Positions 35,245 through 42,522 of a stretch of 64,000 nucleotides of DNA are shown here, piece after piece. The notes under the pieces are model-generated. The model did no database searches and was not told where the DNA came from. It was given only the letters and a program-made list of their open reading frames with translations. The translations under genes were made by a program, and so were the position numbers. The first letter of the stretch is position 1, and each line of letters begins with the position of its first letter. Origin of the DNA: CAADGY01 sp900696665 (GTDB lineage Bacteria; Acidobacteriota; Terriglobia; Bryobacterales; Bryobacteraceae); NCBI GenBank assembly GCA_035063885.1, contig JAPSFM010000006.1, positions 1-64,000 on the forward strand, read 5' to 3'.

Positions 35245-35625
35245 CTACGGCCTGTAAGTGGCCGTGCTGGTGTCCGTCTCCCAGATCTTGATTTCCGCCA
35301 CGTCGACCTCGCTCTTGCGGCTTCCTGCTCTCAACCCCGAGCAGATCTCGTCGTGGAAATACTTCGCCACGTTTTCCGCGGAGGGATTCAGAATGTCGAA
35401 CGGCGGCACCTCGTTCAGATACGTGTGATCCAGTTTGTCGATTACGGCGCGGAGGACGCGCTTCAACTCCACAAAATCTACAACCAGCCCAGTCTCGTCC
35501 AATTCCCGTCCACGAATCGTGACACGCACCTTGTAGTTGTGCCCGTGCAGATTCTCGCACTTGCCGTGGTAATTGCGGAGCTGATGCGCCGCCGCGAACG
35601 TTTCTTCTACTGAAACCTCAAACAT
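35245..35625 (-). CDS. queD: 6-carboxytetrahydropterin synthase / 6-pyruvoyl-tetrahydropterin synthase family
   Basis: Makes a pterin intermediate, most likely for queuosine. The 126-residue protein shows zinc ligands H14, H27 and H29 (FAAAHQL and NLHGHNY) and the catalytic C23 (HGKCENLHGH), with the later GLVVDFVELK and LDHTYLN. The ATG at 35625 overlaps the last 8 bases of the upstream helicase gene; the longer frame is a helicase shadow. No other que genes are near. Confidence 0.88.
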   Translation of the reverse strand: MFEVSVEETFAAAHQLRNYHGKCENLHGHNYKVRVTIRGRELDETGLVVDFVELKRVLRAVIDKLDHTYLNEVPPFDILNPSAENVAKYFHDEICSGLRAGSRKSEVDVAEIKIWETDTSTATYRP

Positions 35626-37546
35626 TGAAAAACTTCTCCACGTCGGCGATGCGGGTCGTGAAGCCGTAGCCGGGAAGGCTGTCAAAAAACACCTGCCCGT
35701 ATCGCTGTTTCGTAATCCGGTTATCCAGCAGCGCCAGCACGCCGCGGTCTGTCCGGCTGCGGATCAGACGGCCGAATCCCTGCTTCAGGGCGATAGCCGC
35801 CTGCGGGATCTGGTAATCGTAGAACGGATTTCCGCCGTCTGTGCGAATGCTTGCCACACGGGCTTCGACAACGGGATCGCTCGGAACCGCGAATGGCAGT
35901 TTATCTATGATAACGCAGCTCAACTGGTCACCCGGCACGTCCACGCCCTGCCAGAACGACGACGTGGCAAACAATATGCAATTAGGTGTTTGCCGGAACT
36001 CCTCGAGCAGCGCGCTGCGCGGCCCGGTGCCTTGCATCAGCGTTGGATATTCGATCGCCAGCGACACACGATCGTAGACGATCCGCATCTGCTGGTAGCT
36101 GGTAAACAGGACGAACGCACGCCCGCGGCTGAGCTTCAGCAAGTGCTTGATCTCTTCGGCGGCAGCCGCCGCAAAGGCAGGGCTGCGCGGGTCGGGCAGG
36201 TGTTGGGGAACATAAAAGAGCGCCTGCCGCTCGTAATCGAAATGGCCAGGTACAATCAGCGTTCCCGCATTACGCGCGCCCAGCCGCCGCGATACATAGT
36301 CGAAACCGCCACCCACGGCGAGTGTCGCCGAAGTCAGCACTACCGTATCCACCTCTTCAAAAAGCCGTTGTTCCAGGATCTCCGAAACGTCTATGGGTGT
36401 GGCTTGCAGGAAACAGCCGCGGCCGCGGCGCTCAATCCAATAGACGTATCGTGAGTCCGAACCTGCCATCCAGAACTCGAGCCGGTCGCCCAACTCCGTT
36501 GAGCGGCGGTGAAGCGGAATGATCTCTTCGGGCTGTTGCTTGATCAGCTGAAGCTGCATCGAGATCAGCTCCAGCGACCGCAGAACGTCCCGGTATTCCT
36601 CCTCGTGGTTTTCGAGGAACGCCTCCTGACCCCGGAAACCGGTCCTCCCCTCCACGTTGCCGAACAGGGAGAAGAAACGGTTGGCGCACTGTTCCGCCGT
36701 GACCAGGATACGATCCAACTCCGCCGAACCGAAATTTTTCCGCCGCGCGATGGCAAGGACATCGCGCCGCAGTTCCTCGAACTGGAAATTGCTGACGGAT
36801 ACGCCGAAATATTGTCCCGCCACATCTTCAATCTCATGCGCCTCGTCGAAAATGACGGCATGATATTCGGGAATAATGCCGCCGTAATCTTCGTCTTTCA
36901 CCGCCAGGTCGGCGAAAAACAGGTGGTGATTGACGATGATGATATCGCTTTCGATGGCCCGCTGGTGCATCAGGGTGACGAAGCAGCGCTCAAACTGCTG
37001 GCACTTCTGCCCTGTGCAGAGGTCACGCCGCGCGTCGATCTTACCCCAGGCGGAGCTGTTTTCGGGAAGGGTTTTGATCTCGGCGCGATCGCCGGTTTCC
37101 GTGTGCTGTTCCCATTCGCGAATGATCTGGAAGTCGGCGACCTCTTCGAGTCCATTCAGGATCGGTTCGCGCTCCGCATCATAGATTTTCTGCCGGCAGG
37201 CATAGTTGCCGCGGCCTTTCATGTAACAGATGCGCAGAGGACGCTCGAAGTGCCGCTCCAAAAACGGGACGTCTTTGAAGAACAGTTGCTCCTGAAGGTT
37301 CTTGGTGCCGGTGGACACCACCACGCGCTTTCCGGAGAGAATCGCTGGCATCAGGTAGGCCAACGTTTTGCCCGTACCGGTGCCCGCTTCCACAATCAGG
37401 TGTTTCCGCGATGCGAGAGCGTGTTCCACCGCCTCGGCCATCTCCAACTGGCCCGGCCGGTACTCGAAATTCGGGTGCCACTGCGATAGCAATCCCGTTC
37501 GCGCGAAGAACCTGCGCACGGAGAGGGGTTTGGTTTCGGCGGCCAT
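35618..37546 (-). CDS. DinG-like superfamily 2 helicase
   Basis: A 642-residue ATP-dependent 5'-3' DNA helicase of the XPD/DinG family. Visible motifs are Walker A (VEAGTGTGKTLAYLMPA), the DEAH box (VIFDEAHEIEDV), and motif VI (QGFGRLIRSRTDRGV). Four cysteines in the arch region (YACRQK and LCTGQKCQQFERCF) would hold the [4Fe-4S] cluster. The segment FWQGVDVPGDQLSCVIIDKL matches DinG/YoaA. It overlaps queD by 8 bp. Confidence 0.92.
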   Translation of the reverse strand: MAAETKPLSVRRFFARTGLLSQWHPNFEYRPGQLEMAEAVEHALASRKHLIVEAGTGTGKTLAYLMPAILSGKRVVVSTGTKNLQEQLFFKDVPFLERHFERPLRICYMKGRGNYACRQKIYDAEREPILNGLEEVADFQIIREWEQHTETGDRAEIKTLPENSSAWGKIDARRDLCTGQKCQQFERCFVTLMHQRAIESDIIIVNHHLFFADLAVKDEDYGGIIPEYHAVIFDEAHEIEDVAGQYFGVSVSNFQFEELRRDVLAIARRKNFGSAELDRILVTAEQCANRFFSLFGNVEGRTGFRGQEAFLENHEEEYRDVLRSLELISMQLQLIKQQPEEIIPLHRRSTELGDRLEFWMAGSDSRYVYWIERRGRGCFLQATPIDVSEILEQRLFEEVDTVVLTSATLAVGGGFDYVSRRLGARNAGTLIVPGHFDYERQALFYVPQHLPDPRSPAFAAAAAEEIKHLLKLSRGRAFVLFTSYQQMRIVYDRVSLAIEYPTLMQGTGPRSALLEEFRQTPNCILFATSSFWQGVDVPGDQLSCVIIDKLPFAVPSDPVVEARVASIRTDGGNPFYDYQIPQAAIALKQGFGRLIRSRTDRGVLALLDNRITKQRYGQVFFDSLPGYGFTTRIADVEKFFNV

Positions 37547-37593
37547 CCGGATGATTTCAGTATACGTGCCGGAGGCTGCCGGATTATCGCACT

Positions 37594-38481
37594 TCAGCCG
37601 CGCAGCCGCTCGAGCAGGGCGATCGCCTGCTTGATGTCGTCCAAATGCGACAGCCCCTCTTTATGCCGGTCGTCCATATCCTGGTCGAGAGCGACTTCGC
37701 GTTCGATCGCCATCGGTCCCTGGTAGCCGATCTCCTTTAGTTTGTTGACGAATCGCTCCATGCCGACCGCGCCCTGCCCGAGCGGCATCTCTGTCCCGAG
37801 CGTTCCCGGCTGGTCCCTGGAGGGCCAGTTGCCATCTTTCGCGTGTACGGAAACGACCCAGGGAGCCACGATATCGAGCGCCTCGATGGGGTCCGCGGTT
37901 CCGTACAGGATCATGTTCGCCGGGTCGAAGTTGATCTTCAGGTTATCGCGGCCAACTTCCTGGATGAAGTGCTTCAGAACATCCGCGGGCTCCTGCCCCG
38001 TTTCGAGCGCAAACGTCATGCCCCGCTCGCCGGCGTAGTCGCAGATGCGCCGCACGATATCGCGGACCGCGAGAAAATCCGGGCTCGAGGTATCTTCGGG
38101 AACAAAACCGATATGGCAGCCGAAACTCCCGATACCCATTAGGGCGCCGGCGCCGATCACTTCGCGCGTGCGCGCCTCCCTTGCCTCGCGTGTTGCCGGC
38201 GGAATGAAGCCGACGGTGCGCTGAACCGTCGGCGCGTCGGCGTAACTCTCGCCGTCATACGAAGCCCAGATGGTGGTGACGACAAACTGTTCCTGCTCCA
38301 GCGCGTCCTTCCACGCCTGTGCATTCTCCTTCAGGTTCACATGACCGGCGAAGCCAAGGTGCCCGCATTTCAAACCAAGGTTCTTCACCGCGCGGATGGT
38401 GTTCAGTGGCGCTTTCTCTCCCCAAAACATCAGGCCGACTTCCAACGGCCGCAAGCCCGTTTTCTCAATGGCAGGTTGCAT
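37594..38481 (-). CDS. Sugar phosphate isomerase/epimerase family protein (xylose isomerase-like TIM barrel)
   Basis: A 295-residue cytoplasmic TIM-barrel metalloenzyme. Candidate metal ligands appear in TFALETGQEPAD (Glu), LKINFDPANMILYG (Asp), VVSVHAKDGNW (His and Asp) and GPMAIERE (Glu), the positions used by AP_endonuc_2-type enzymes. Relatives act as epimerases or isomerases, and one type hydrates or processes 3-keto sugars. It diverges from the Gfo/Idh/MocA gene 268 bp away, consistent with a shared pathway. Confidence 0.82.
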   Translation of the reverse strand: MQPAIEKTGLRPLEVGLMFWGEKAPLNTIRAVKNLGLKCGHLGFAGHVNLKENAQAWKDALEQEQFVVTTIWASYDGESYADAPTVQRTVGFIPPATREAREARTREVIGAGALMGIGSFGCHIGFVPEDTSSPDFLAVRDIVRRICDYAGERGMTFALETGQEPADVLKHFIQEVGRDNLKINFDPANMILYGTADPIEALDIVAPWVVSVHAKDGNWPSRDQPGTLGTEMPLGQGAVGMERFVNKLKEIGYQGPMAIEREVALDQDMDDRHKEGLSHLDDIKQAIALLERLRG

Positions 38482-38506
38482 CTGTTCTTCCTTTCGTTTC
38501 CTCAGA

Positions 38507-38549
38507 GCGGTCGGCTCGGAAACGGAGCCGCGCGCGTCAGCAAGCGGTC
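38507..38549 (-). repeat. REP-like palindromic repeat, copy 1
   Basis: Read on the minus strand the element begins GACCGCTTGCTGACGCGCG and continues CGGCTCCG, then a shortened second half GAGCCGACCGCTC. The 27-bp core at 38523-38549 matches the reverse complement of 39872-39898 with one mismatch. It lies in the divergent intergenic region upstream of the Gfo/Idh/MocA gene. Confidence 0.65.
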
Positions 38550-38632
38550 TTCTACGTTTTTAACAAATTCCCACACAGACATCATACAGTTCAAAATCGG
38601 GGGGCGAGCATCCAGAAACGTCTGTTCCTCTA

Positions 38633-38672
38633 TTGACATCCCGAGGTCTCTGTTTTGAAGTACTCTAGAGTA
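38633..38672 (+). promoter_or_regulatory. Promoter/operator region upstream of the Gfo/Idh/MocA gene
   Basis: A perfect -35 hexamer TTGACA is at 38633-38638. No good -10 sits at 16-18 bp, but a perfect 12-bp palindrome TACTCTAGAGTA covers 38661-38672, where the -10/+1 region would be. This fits an operator for a dimeric regulator. The transcription start is not certain. Confidence 0.4.
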
Positions 38673-38749
38673 ATGGCGAAGAAGTGGCATACGGCATGAG
38701 CGGGATCCAGTCTCTGCCGGTATCTTTCCGCCGAGGAGCTTATCAACAC

Positions 38750-39865
38750 ATGGATAATGTCAGCCGAAGGGCTTTCTTAAAGGTTCCCGCGGCCGCGGCT
38801 ACCATCGCCGCGCCCGCTATCCTTCAATCGCAATCGCCTGGGTCGGAGTTGCGAGTTGCTTTCGTTGGAGTGGGCAACAGGGGCAGCTATCTGCTCCGGC
38901 ACATGTTGCGGGTGCCTGGCGTCAAAGTCGTGGCAGTCTGCGACATTCTGGAAGATCGCGCAAAGGCGGCGGCTGACCAGGTTTCGAAAGCGGGCGGATC
39001 GGCGCAAACCTACACCGATTACCGGAAGATGCTCGACAGCCGCAAAGACATCGATGCCGTTGTCGCCGCCACACCGGATTGGACACACAAAGACGTGTAC
39101 ATTTCCATTCTGGAGGTCGGCAAGGACCTGTACGGGGAGAAGCCTCTGGCGTTGAATGTAGCGGACGGAAAAATGATTGTGAACGCCGCGAAGTCGGCCC
39201 GGGGCCTCTTCCAGGTGGGCTTCCAACTCCGGCACGATCCGGCCAGGAACGCCGCTGAGAACTTCATCCACTCGGGTGGTATCGGGGAAGTTTTGATGTG
39301 CCACGGAATGCGGCATGGCGGCGATCTGCCCCGGAACATTCCATGGTATTTCGACAAAGAAAAATCCGGCGACATCGTAGTGGATCAGGGTATTCATATT
39401 CTCGACCTGTTCACGTGGGCCATCGGCAGCCATCCGGAACGCGTGATGGGTTCGGGCGGCACCGATCTGTTCGTGAACGTGCCGGCGGGACGCACGGTGA
39501 TGGACAATTACAACCTGATCTTCGAGTATCCGGGGGGCGTCCGCGTCAATTTCAGCCATCATTATTTCGATCCCCCTGGATTCACGGGAATCAAAGAGCG
39601 TGTGTTTGGGTCAAAGGGCGCCATCGACCTGATTACGGGCAAATGGCAGCCGCGCGAAAGCCGTGAAGCGATTCAGCTCGACATTCCGAACCAGGGCAAG
39701 GACTCGACCTACATGGCCATGGAAGCCTTTGCCGATTCCGTCCGCAATCGCAAGAAGCCCATCAACAATATCGACTCGGCCTACGTCTCGATGATCGTGC
39801 CGCTCATGGGAACCAAGGCGATCTACGAGAAGCGAATCGTAACGTGGAATGAAATGATCGCCTAG
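38750..39865 (+). CDS. Tat-exported Gfo/Idh/MocA family oxidoreductase
   Basis: A 371-residue NAD(P)-dependent sugar oxidoreductase. The twin-arginine signal reads SRRAFLKVPAAAATIAAPAI, so it is exported folded with cofactor bound. The Rossmann motif is RVAFVGVGNRGSYL, followed by VVAVCDILEDRA, the dinucleotide/sugar EKPLALNV motif and PWYFDKEKSGDIVVDQGIH with its His. The ATG at 38750 follows GAGGAG at 38733-38738; an upstream frame extension has no signal sequence. Periplasmic members oxidise glycosides at C3 to start non-hydrolytic cleavage; this role is inferred from neighbours. Confidence 0.88.
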   Translation: MDNVSRRAFLKVPAAAATIAAPAILQSQSPGSELRVAFVGVGNRGSYLLRHMLRVPGVKVVAVCDILEDRAKAAADQVSKAGGSAQTYTDYRKMLDSRKDIDAVVAATPDWTHKDVYISILEVGKDLYGEKPLALNVADGKMIVNAAKSARGLFQVGFQLRHDPARNAAENFIHSGGIGEVLMCHGMRHGGDLPRNIPWYFDKEKSGDIVVDQGIHILDLFTWAIGSHPERVMGSGGTDLFVNVPAGRTVMDNYNLIFEYPGGVRVNFSHHYFDPPGFTGIKERVFGSKGAIDLITGKWQPRESREAIQLDIPNQGKDSTYMAMEAFADSVRNRKKPINNIDSAYVSMIVPLMGTKAIYEKRIVTWNEMIA

Positions 39866-39871
39866 TGTCAC

Positions 39872-39957
39872 GACCGCTTGCTCACGCGCGCGGCTCCGCT
39901 TCTAAGCCGCGGCCGCAAGGGGCGGTTTTACCACGAGCCGCGACCACAAGGAAGCGG
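39872..39957 (+). repeat. REP-like palindromic repeat, copy 2 (composite)
   Basis: The first half (39872-39898) begins GACCGCTTGCTCACGCGCG. It is followed by two related units, AAGCCGCGGCCGCAAGG plus GGCGG (39904-39925) and GAGCCGCGACCACAAGGAAG plus CGG (39935-39957). The outer ACCGC and GGCGGT and the inner GCGGCTC and GCCGC can pair to form a bulged hairpin. It occupies most of the 117-bp gap between the oxidoreductase and the aminotransferase and is inverted relative to copy 1. Confidence 0.65.
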
Positions 39958-39982
39958 CCGTCTCGAATCGGAGGAAGCCTAG

Positions 39983-41329
39983 ATGGGCGTTCTGGCAAGC
40001 AGCACGAAAGATCTGTTTCGAACTTCCCAGCGGGAAGAAAGCGTTCGCCGAAAAACAGCAGGGTCCCTGGTCCGCTACAACAGGGCACGGGAGGTACTGG
40101 CTGGAGGCGTTTCGAGCGGATTGCGGCGCAGTATGCGTCCGCACCCGCTGTATTTCACGGGGGGCGAAGGTCCGCGCGTCCGCGATGTGGACGGAAACAC
40201 GTACCTCGATTACGGCCTGGCATGGGGACCGCTGATTCTCGGCCATTGCCCACCGGAGGTCACGAAACAGGTGGGCGAACAATTACAGCGGGGACTGACC
40301 TACGGCGCTCAGCATGACCTCGAGTTCGAGGTCGCCGAAGCGCTCACGTCAATCATTCCCTGCGCAGACCTGGTGTGCTTCGCCAACAGTGGCACGGAGA
40401 TCGTACAGGTGGCGCTGCGTCTCGCACGCGCCGTCACCGGCCGGCCGAAATACCTCAAATTCGAAGGTCATTACCACGGATGGGACGATAGTGTGCTGGT
40501 AAGCTACCATCCGACAGCCGAGCAGATTTCCGCTTCCGGAGACAACCCGATTCCTGTAGGGCGCGGCCAGCGAAGAGCGCAGGAGGCGATCGTTGCCCAG
40601 TGGAACGATCGGGAGCAGGTAGAGCGCATCTTCGCCGGACGCAGTGGTGAGATTGCGGCCGTTATCTGCGAACCACTGTTATGCAATACCTTCTGTATTC
40701 CCGCGGAGCCTGGATTCCTTGAATTTCTGCGCGCTATCACCGAACGCCACGGTTGCCTGTTGATCTTCGATGAAGTCATCACTGGCTTTCGCGTGGATCT
40801 GAAGGGTGCACAGGGCGTATATGGTGTCGTGCCGGACCTCGCGACGTATGCCAAAGCCGTTGGTGCTGGAACGGCGCTCAGCGTCCTGGCCGGCAGGCGT
40901 CAGTACATGGAACGGATTGCCAATGGCGAGGTGGTGCATGCGGGCACTCTGAACGGAAATCCGATCTCGCTCGCGGCGGCGGCTGCCGCGCTTGAGGTCC
41001 TGTCTCGCAACGACGGAGCGGTATACGGCGAAATGCGGCGTCTTTCCGGCAAGCTGCGCTCGGGCATCGAAGCTGCGCTCCGCGCAAAAGGCCTCCCCGT
41101 CGTAACCTCCGGCGAGGGCCCGGTGTTTCACGTATCATTCATGGAGGAACCGGCCCGCAATTACCGCGACACGCTGCGCGCGGACCAGAGCGCATATACG
41201 CAACTGGCGATCGCGCTGCTCGATGAGGGAGTTCTGGTATTGCAGGATGGACGGTGGTATGTATCGGCCGTCCACGGCGACGCCGCTATTGACGAGACGC
41301 TGAGCGCGCTCGACCGCGCGCTATCCTGA
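39983..41329 (+). CDS. Class III aminotransferase, glutamate-1-semialdehyde aminomutase-like
   Basis: A 448-residue PLP enzyme. The PLP-binding sequence includes the ANSGTEIVQVALRLARA segment, the D263-E264 of IFDEVITGFR, and the likely Schiff-base Lys K291 (TYAKAVGAGTALS). The usual G-K-x-I-G-G-G around the lysine is altered, which suggests a substrate other than glutamate semialdehyde. Relatives in catabolic clusters transaminate or shift amino groups on sugar-derived or amino-alcohol compounds. It lies between the Gfo/Idh/MocA and DUF1080 genes on the same strand. Confidence 0.83.
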   Translation: MGVLASSTKDLFRTSQREESVRRKTAGSLVRYNRAREVLAGGVSSGLRRSMRPHPLYFTGGEGPRVRDVDGNTYLDYGLAWGPLILGHCPPEVTKQVGEQLQRGLTYGAQHDLEFEVAEALTSIIPCADLVCFANSGTEIVQVALRLARAVTGRPKYLKFEGHYHGWDDSVLVSYHPTAEQISASGDNPIPVGRGQRRAQEAIVAQWNDREQVERIFAGRSGEIAAVICEPLLCNTFCIPAEPGFLEFLRAITERHGCLLIFDEVITGFRVDLKGAQGVYGVVPDLATYAKAVGAGTALSVLAGRRQYMERIANGEVVHAGTLNGNPISLAAAAAALEVLSRNDGAVYGEMRRLSGKLRSGIEAALRAKGLPVVTSGEGPVFHVSFMEEPARNYRDTLRADQSAYTQLAIALLDEGVLVLQDGRWYVSAVHGDAAIDETLSALDRALS

Positions 41330-41335
41330 CCGTTT

Positions 41336-42478
41336 ATGCAGCCTCCTACATCCTTTCGAATCAGCCGCCGCGCCGTGTTGGGAACTCCCTTGGCGTCCGC
41401 CGCGTTCAACGCACAGCAGGAAAGCGGATTCACCAGCCTCTTTGACGGCAAGACGCTGGACCAGTGGAGTGTCCGGGATGGTTCGGAAACGGCGTTCTAC
41501 GTACGGGACGGAGAGATCGTCATCCATTCCGGTTCCGGATATCCAGCCTGGCTCCGGTCGCACCGCCAATACGAGAATTTCGATTTCCGCTGCGACTTTC
41601 ACATCCAGGGCTGGTCCGATTCCGGCATCTTTATTCACGCGCCGGAACATGGCCGCAATACCTGGGCGGGTATGCAAATCAAGATCTTCCACCAGCAGGA
41701 GAAGGAACCCACTACCAATGCGATGGGCTCGATCTTTCCCGTAGTGGCTCCGTCCAAGGTGAATGTTCGGCCGGGCTGGAATTCTATGCGGATTCTGATG
41801 GACTGGCCAACGCTTCGGGTCTGGACCAACGACGAGATGGTGCAGGACCTCAACGTTGAGACCACCGCCGACCTTCGCTACCGGTTGAGAGAGGGATACC
41901 TGGGCCTATCGAGCCTTTCCTATCCGCTGCGATTCCGCAATCTGCGCGTCCGGGAACTGCCATCGAAACAAAAATGGCAAATCCTGTACAACAAGCCCGA
42001 AGATTTGGAAGCAAACTGGTGGCTCTCGGAAGGGGAACCAAACTTTCAGGCGTTGGGTGGCATCCTGCGGGCCGATGGTCTCGGCCACATCGCCACGAAG
42101 GAGAAGTATCGCGATCTCGAATTGCAGCTCTATATCCGTGGGACGCGGTCGCATAATGGAGGACTGCTGTTCCGTTCCGAAGGCAAGGGCTTGAAAGGCA
42201 AGCGGTACGAAATCCAGTTGCACGATGTGCCCGATTCCCATTTCCCGACCGGCTCTCTGTACTACTACAAGCGTTCCCGCTACCCAAACATCGAAGATGA
42301 GAAATGGTTTTTGACGCAGTTGTTCGTAAAAGGCAGAAACGTGGTCGTGCGCATTGATGGAGAGAACGTTCTCGAATACGACAATCTCACGGACCTGGAG
42401 CCGGGATACGTTGAGTTGCAGGCGCACCGGAAAGGCTATTGGCTGGAGTTCAAAGACGTAAGAATCAGAAGAATTTGA
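41336..42478 (+). CDS. Tat-exported protein with two DUF1080 (3-keto-disaccharide hydrolase-type) domains
   Basis: The 380-residue product starts with a Tat-like signal (RISRRAVLGTPLASAAF). Domain 1 (about 30-205) shows FTSLFDGKTLDQWSVRDGS and SDSGIFIHAPEHG; domain 2 (about 210-380) shows WQILYNKPEDLEANWWLSEG, SHNGGLLFRSEGKG and the ending GYWLEFKDVRIRRI. Such domains bind or cleave 3-keto-glycosides outside the cytoplasm. A bis-domain form could be a fusion of catalytic and binding modules. It begins 6 bp after the aminotransferase stop; a 23-bp repeat overlaps its own stop codon. Confidence 0.83.
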   Translation: MQPPTSFRISRRAVLGTPLASAAFNAQQESGFTSLFDGKTLDQWSVRDGSETAFYVRDGEIVIHSGSGYPAWLRSHRQYENFDFRCDFHIQGWSDSGIFIHAPEHGRNTWAGMQIKIFHQQEKEPTTNAMGSIFPVVAPSKVNVRPGWNSMRILMDWPTLRVWTNDEMVQDLNVETTADLRYRLREGYLGLSSLSYPLRFRNLRVRELPSKQKWQILYNKPEDLEANWWLSEGEPNFQALGGILRADGLGHIATKEKYRDLELQLYIRGTRSHNGGLLFRSEGKGLKGKRYEIQLHDVPDSHFPTGSLYYYKRSRYPNIEDEKWFLTQLFVKGRNVVVRIDGENVLEYDNLTDLEPGYVELQAHRKGYWLEFKDVRIRRI

Positions 42479-42499
42479 GCCGCGACGGCAACGGAGCGG
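42477..42499 (+). repeat. REP-like repeat, copy 3 (half unit)
   Basis: GAGCCGCGACGGCAACGGAG plus CGG matches unit 39935-39957 at 19 of 23 positions. It begins within the stop codon of the DUF1080 gene and fills half of the 44-bp gap to the ceramidase gene, ending before the ribosome-binding site at 42510-42515. Confidence 0.55.
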
Positions 42500-42522
42500 C
42501 ATTTGGCAGAAGGGGTACAGTT

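Noticed and set aside
36509..37489. A 326-codon plus-strand frame opposite the DinG-like helicase.
   Set aside because: The helicase motifs on the minus strand are unambiguous; the plus frame is low in motifs and starts within the coding region.
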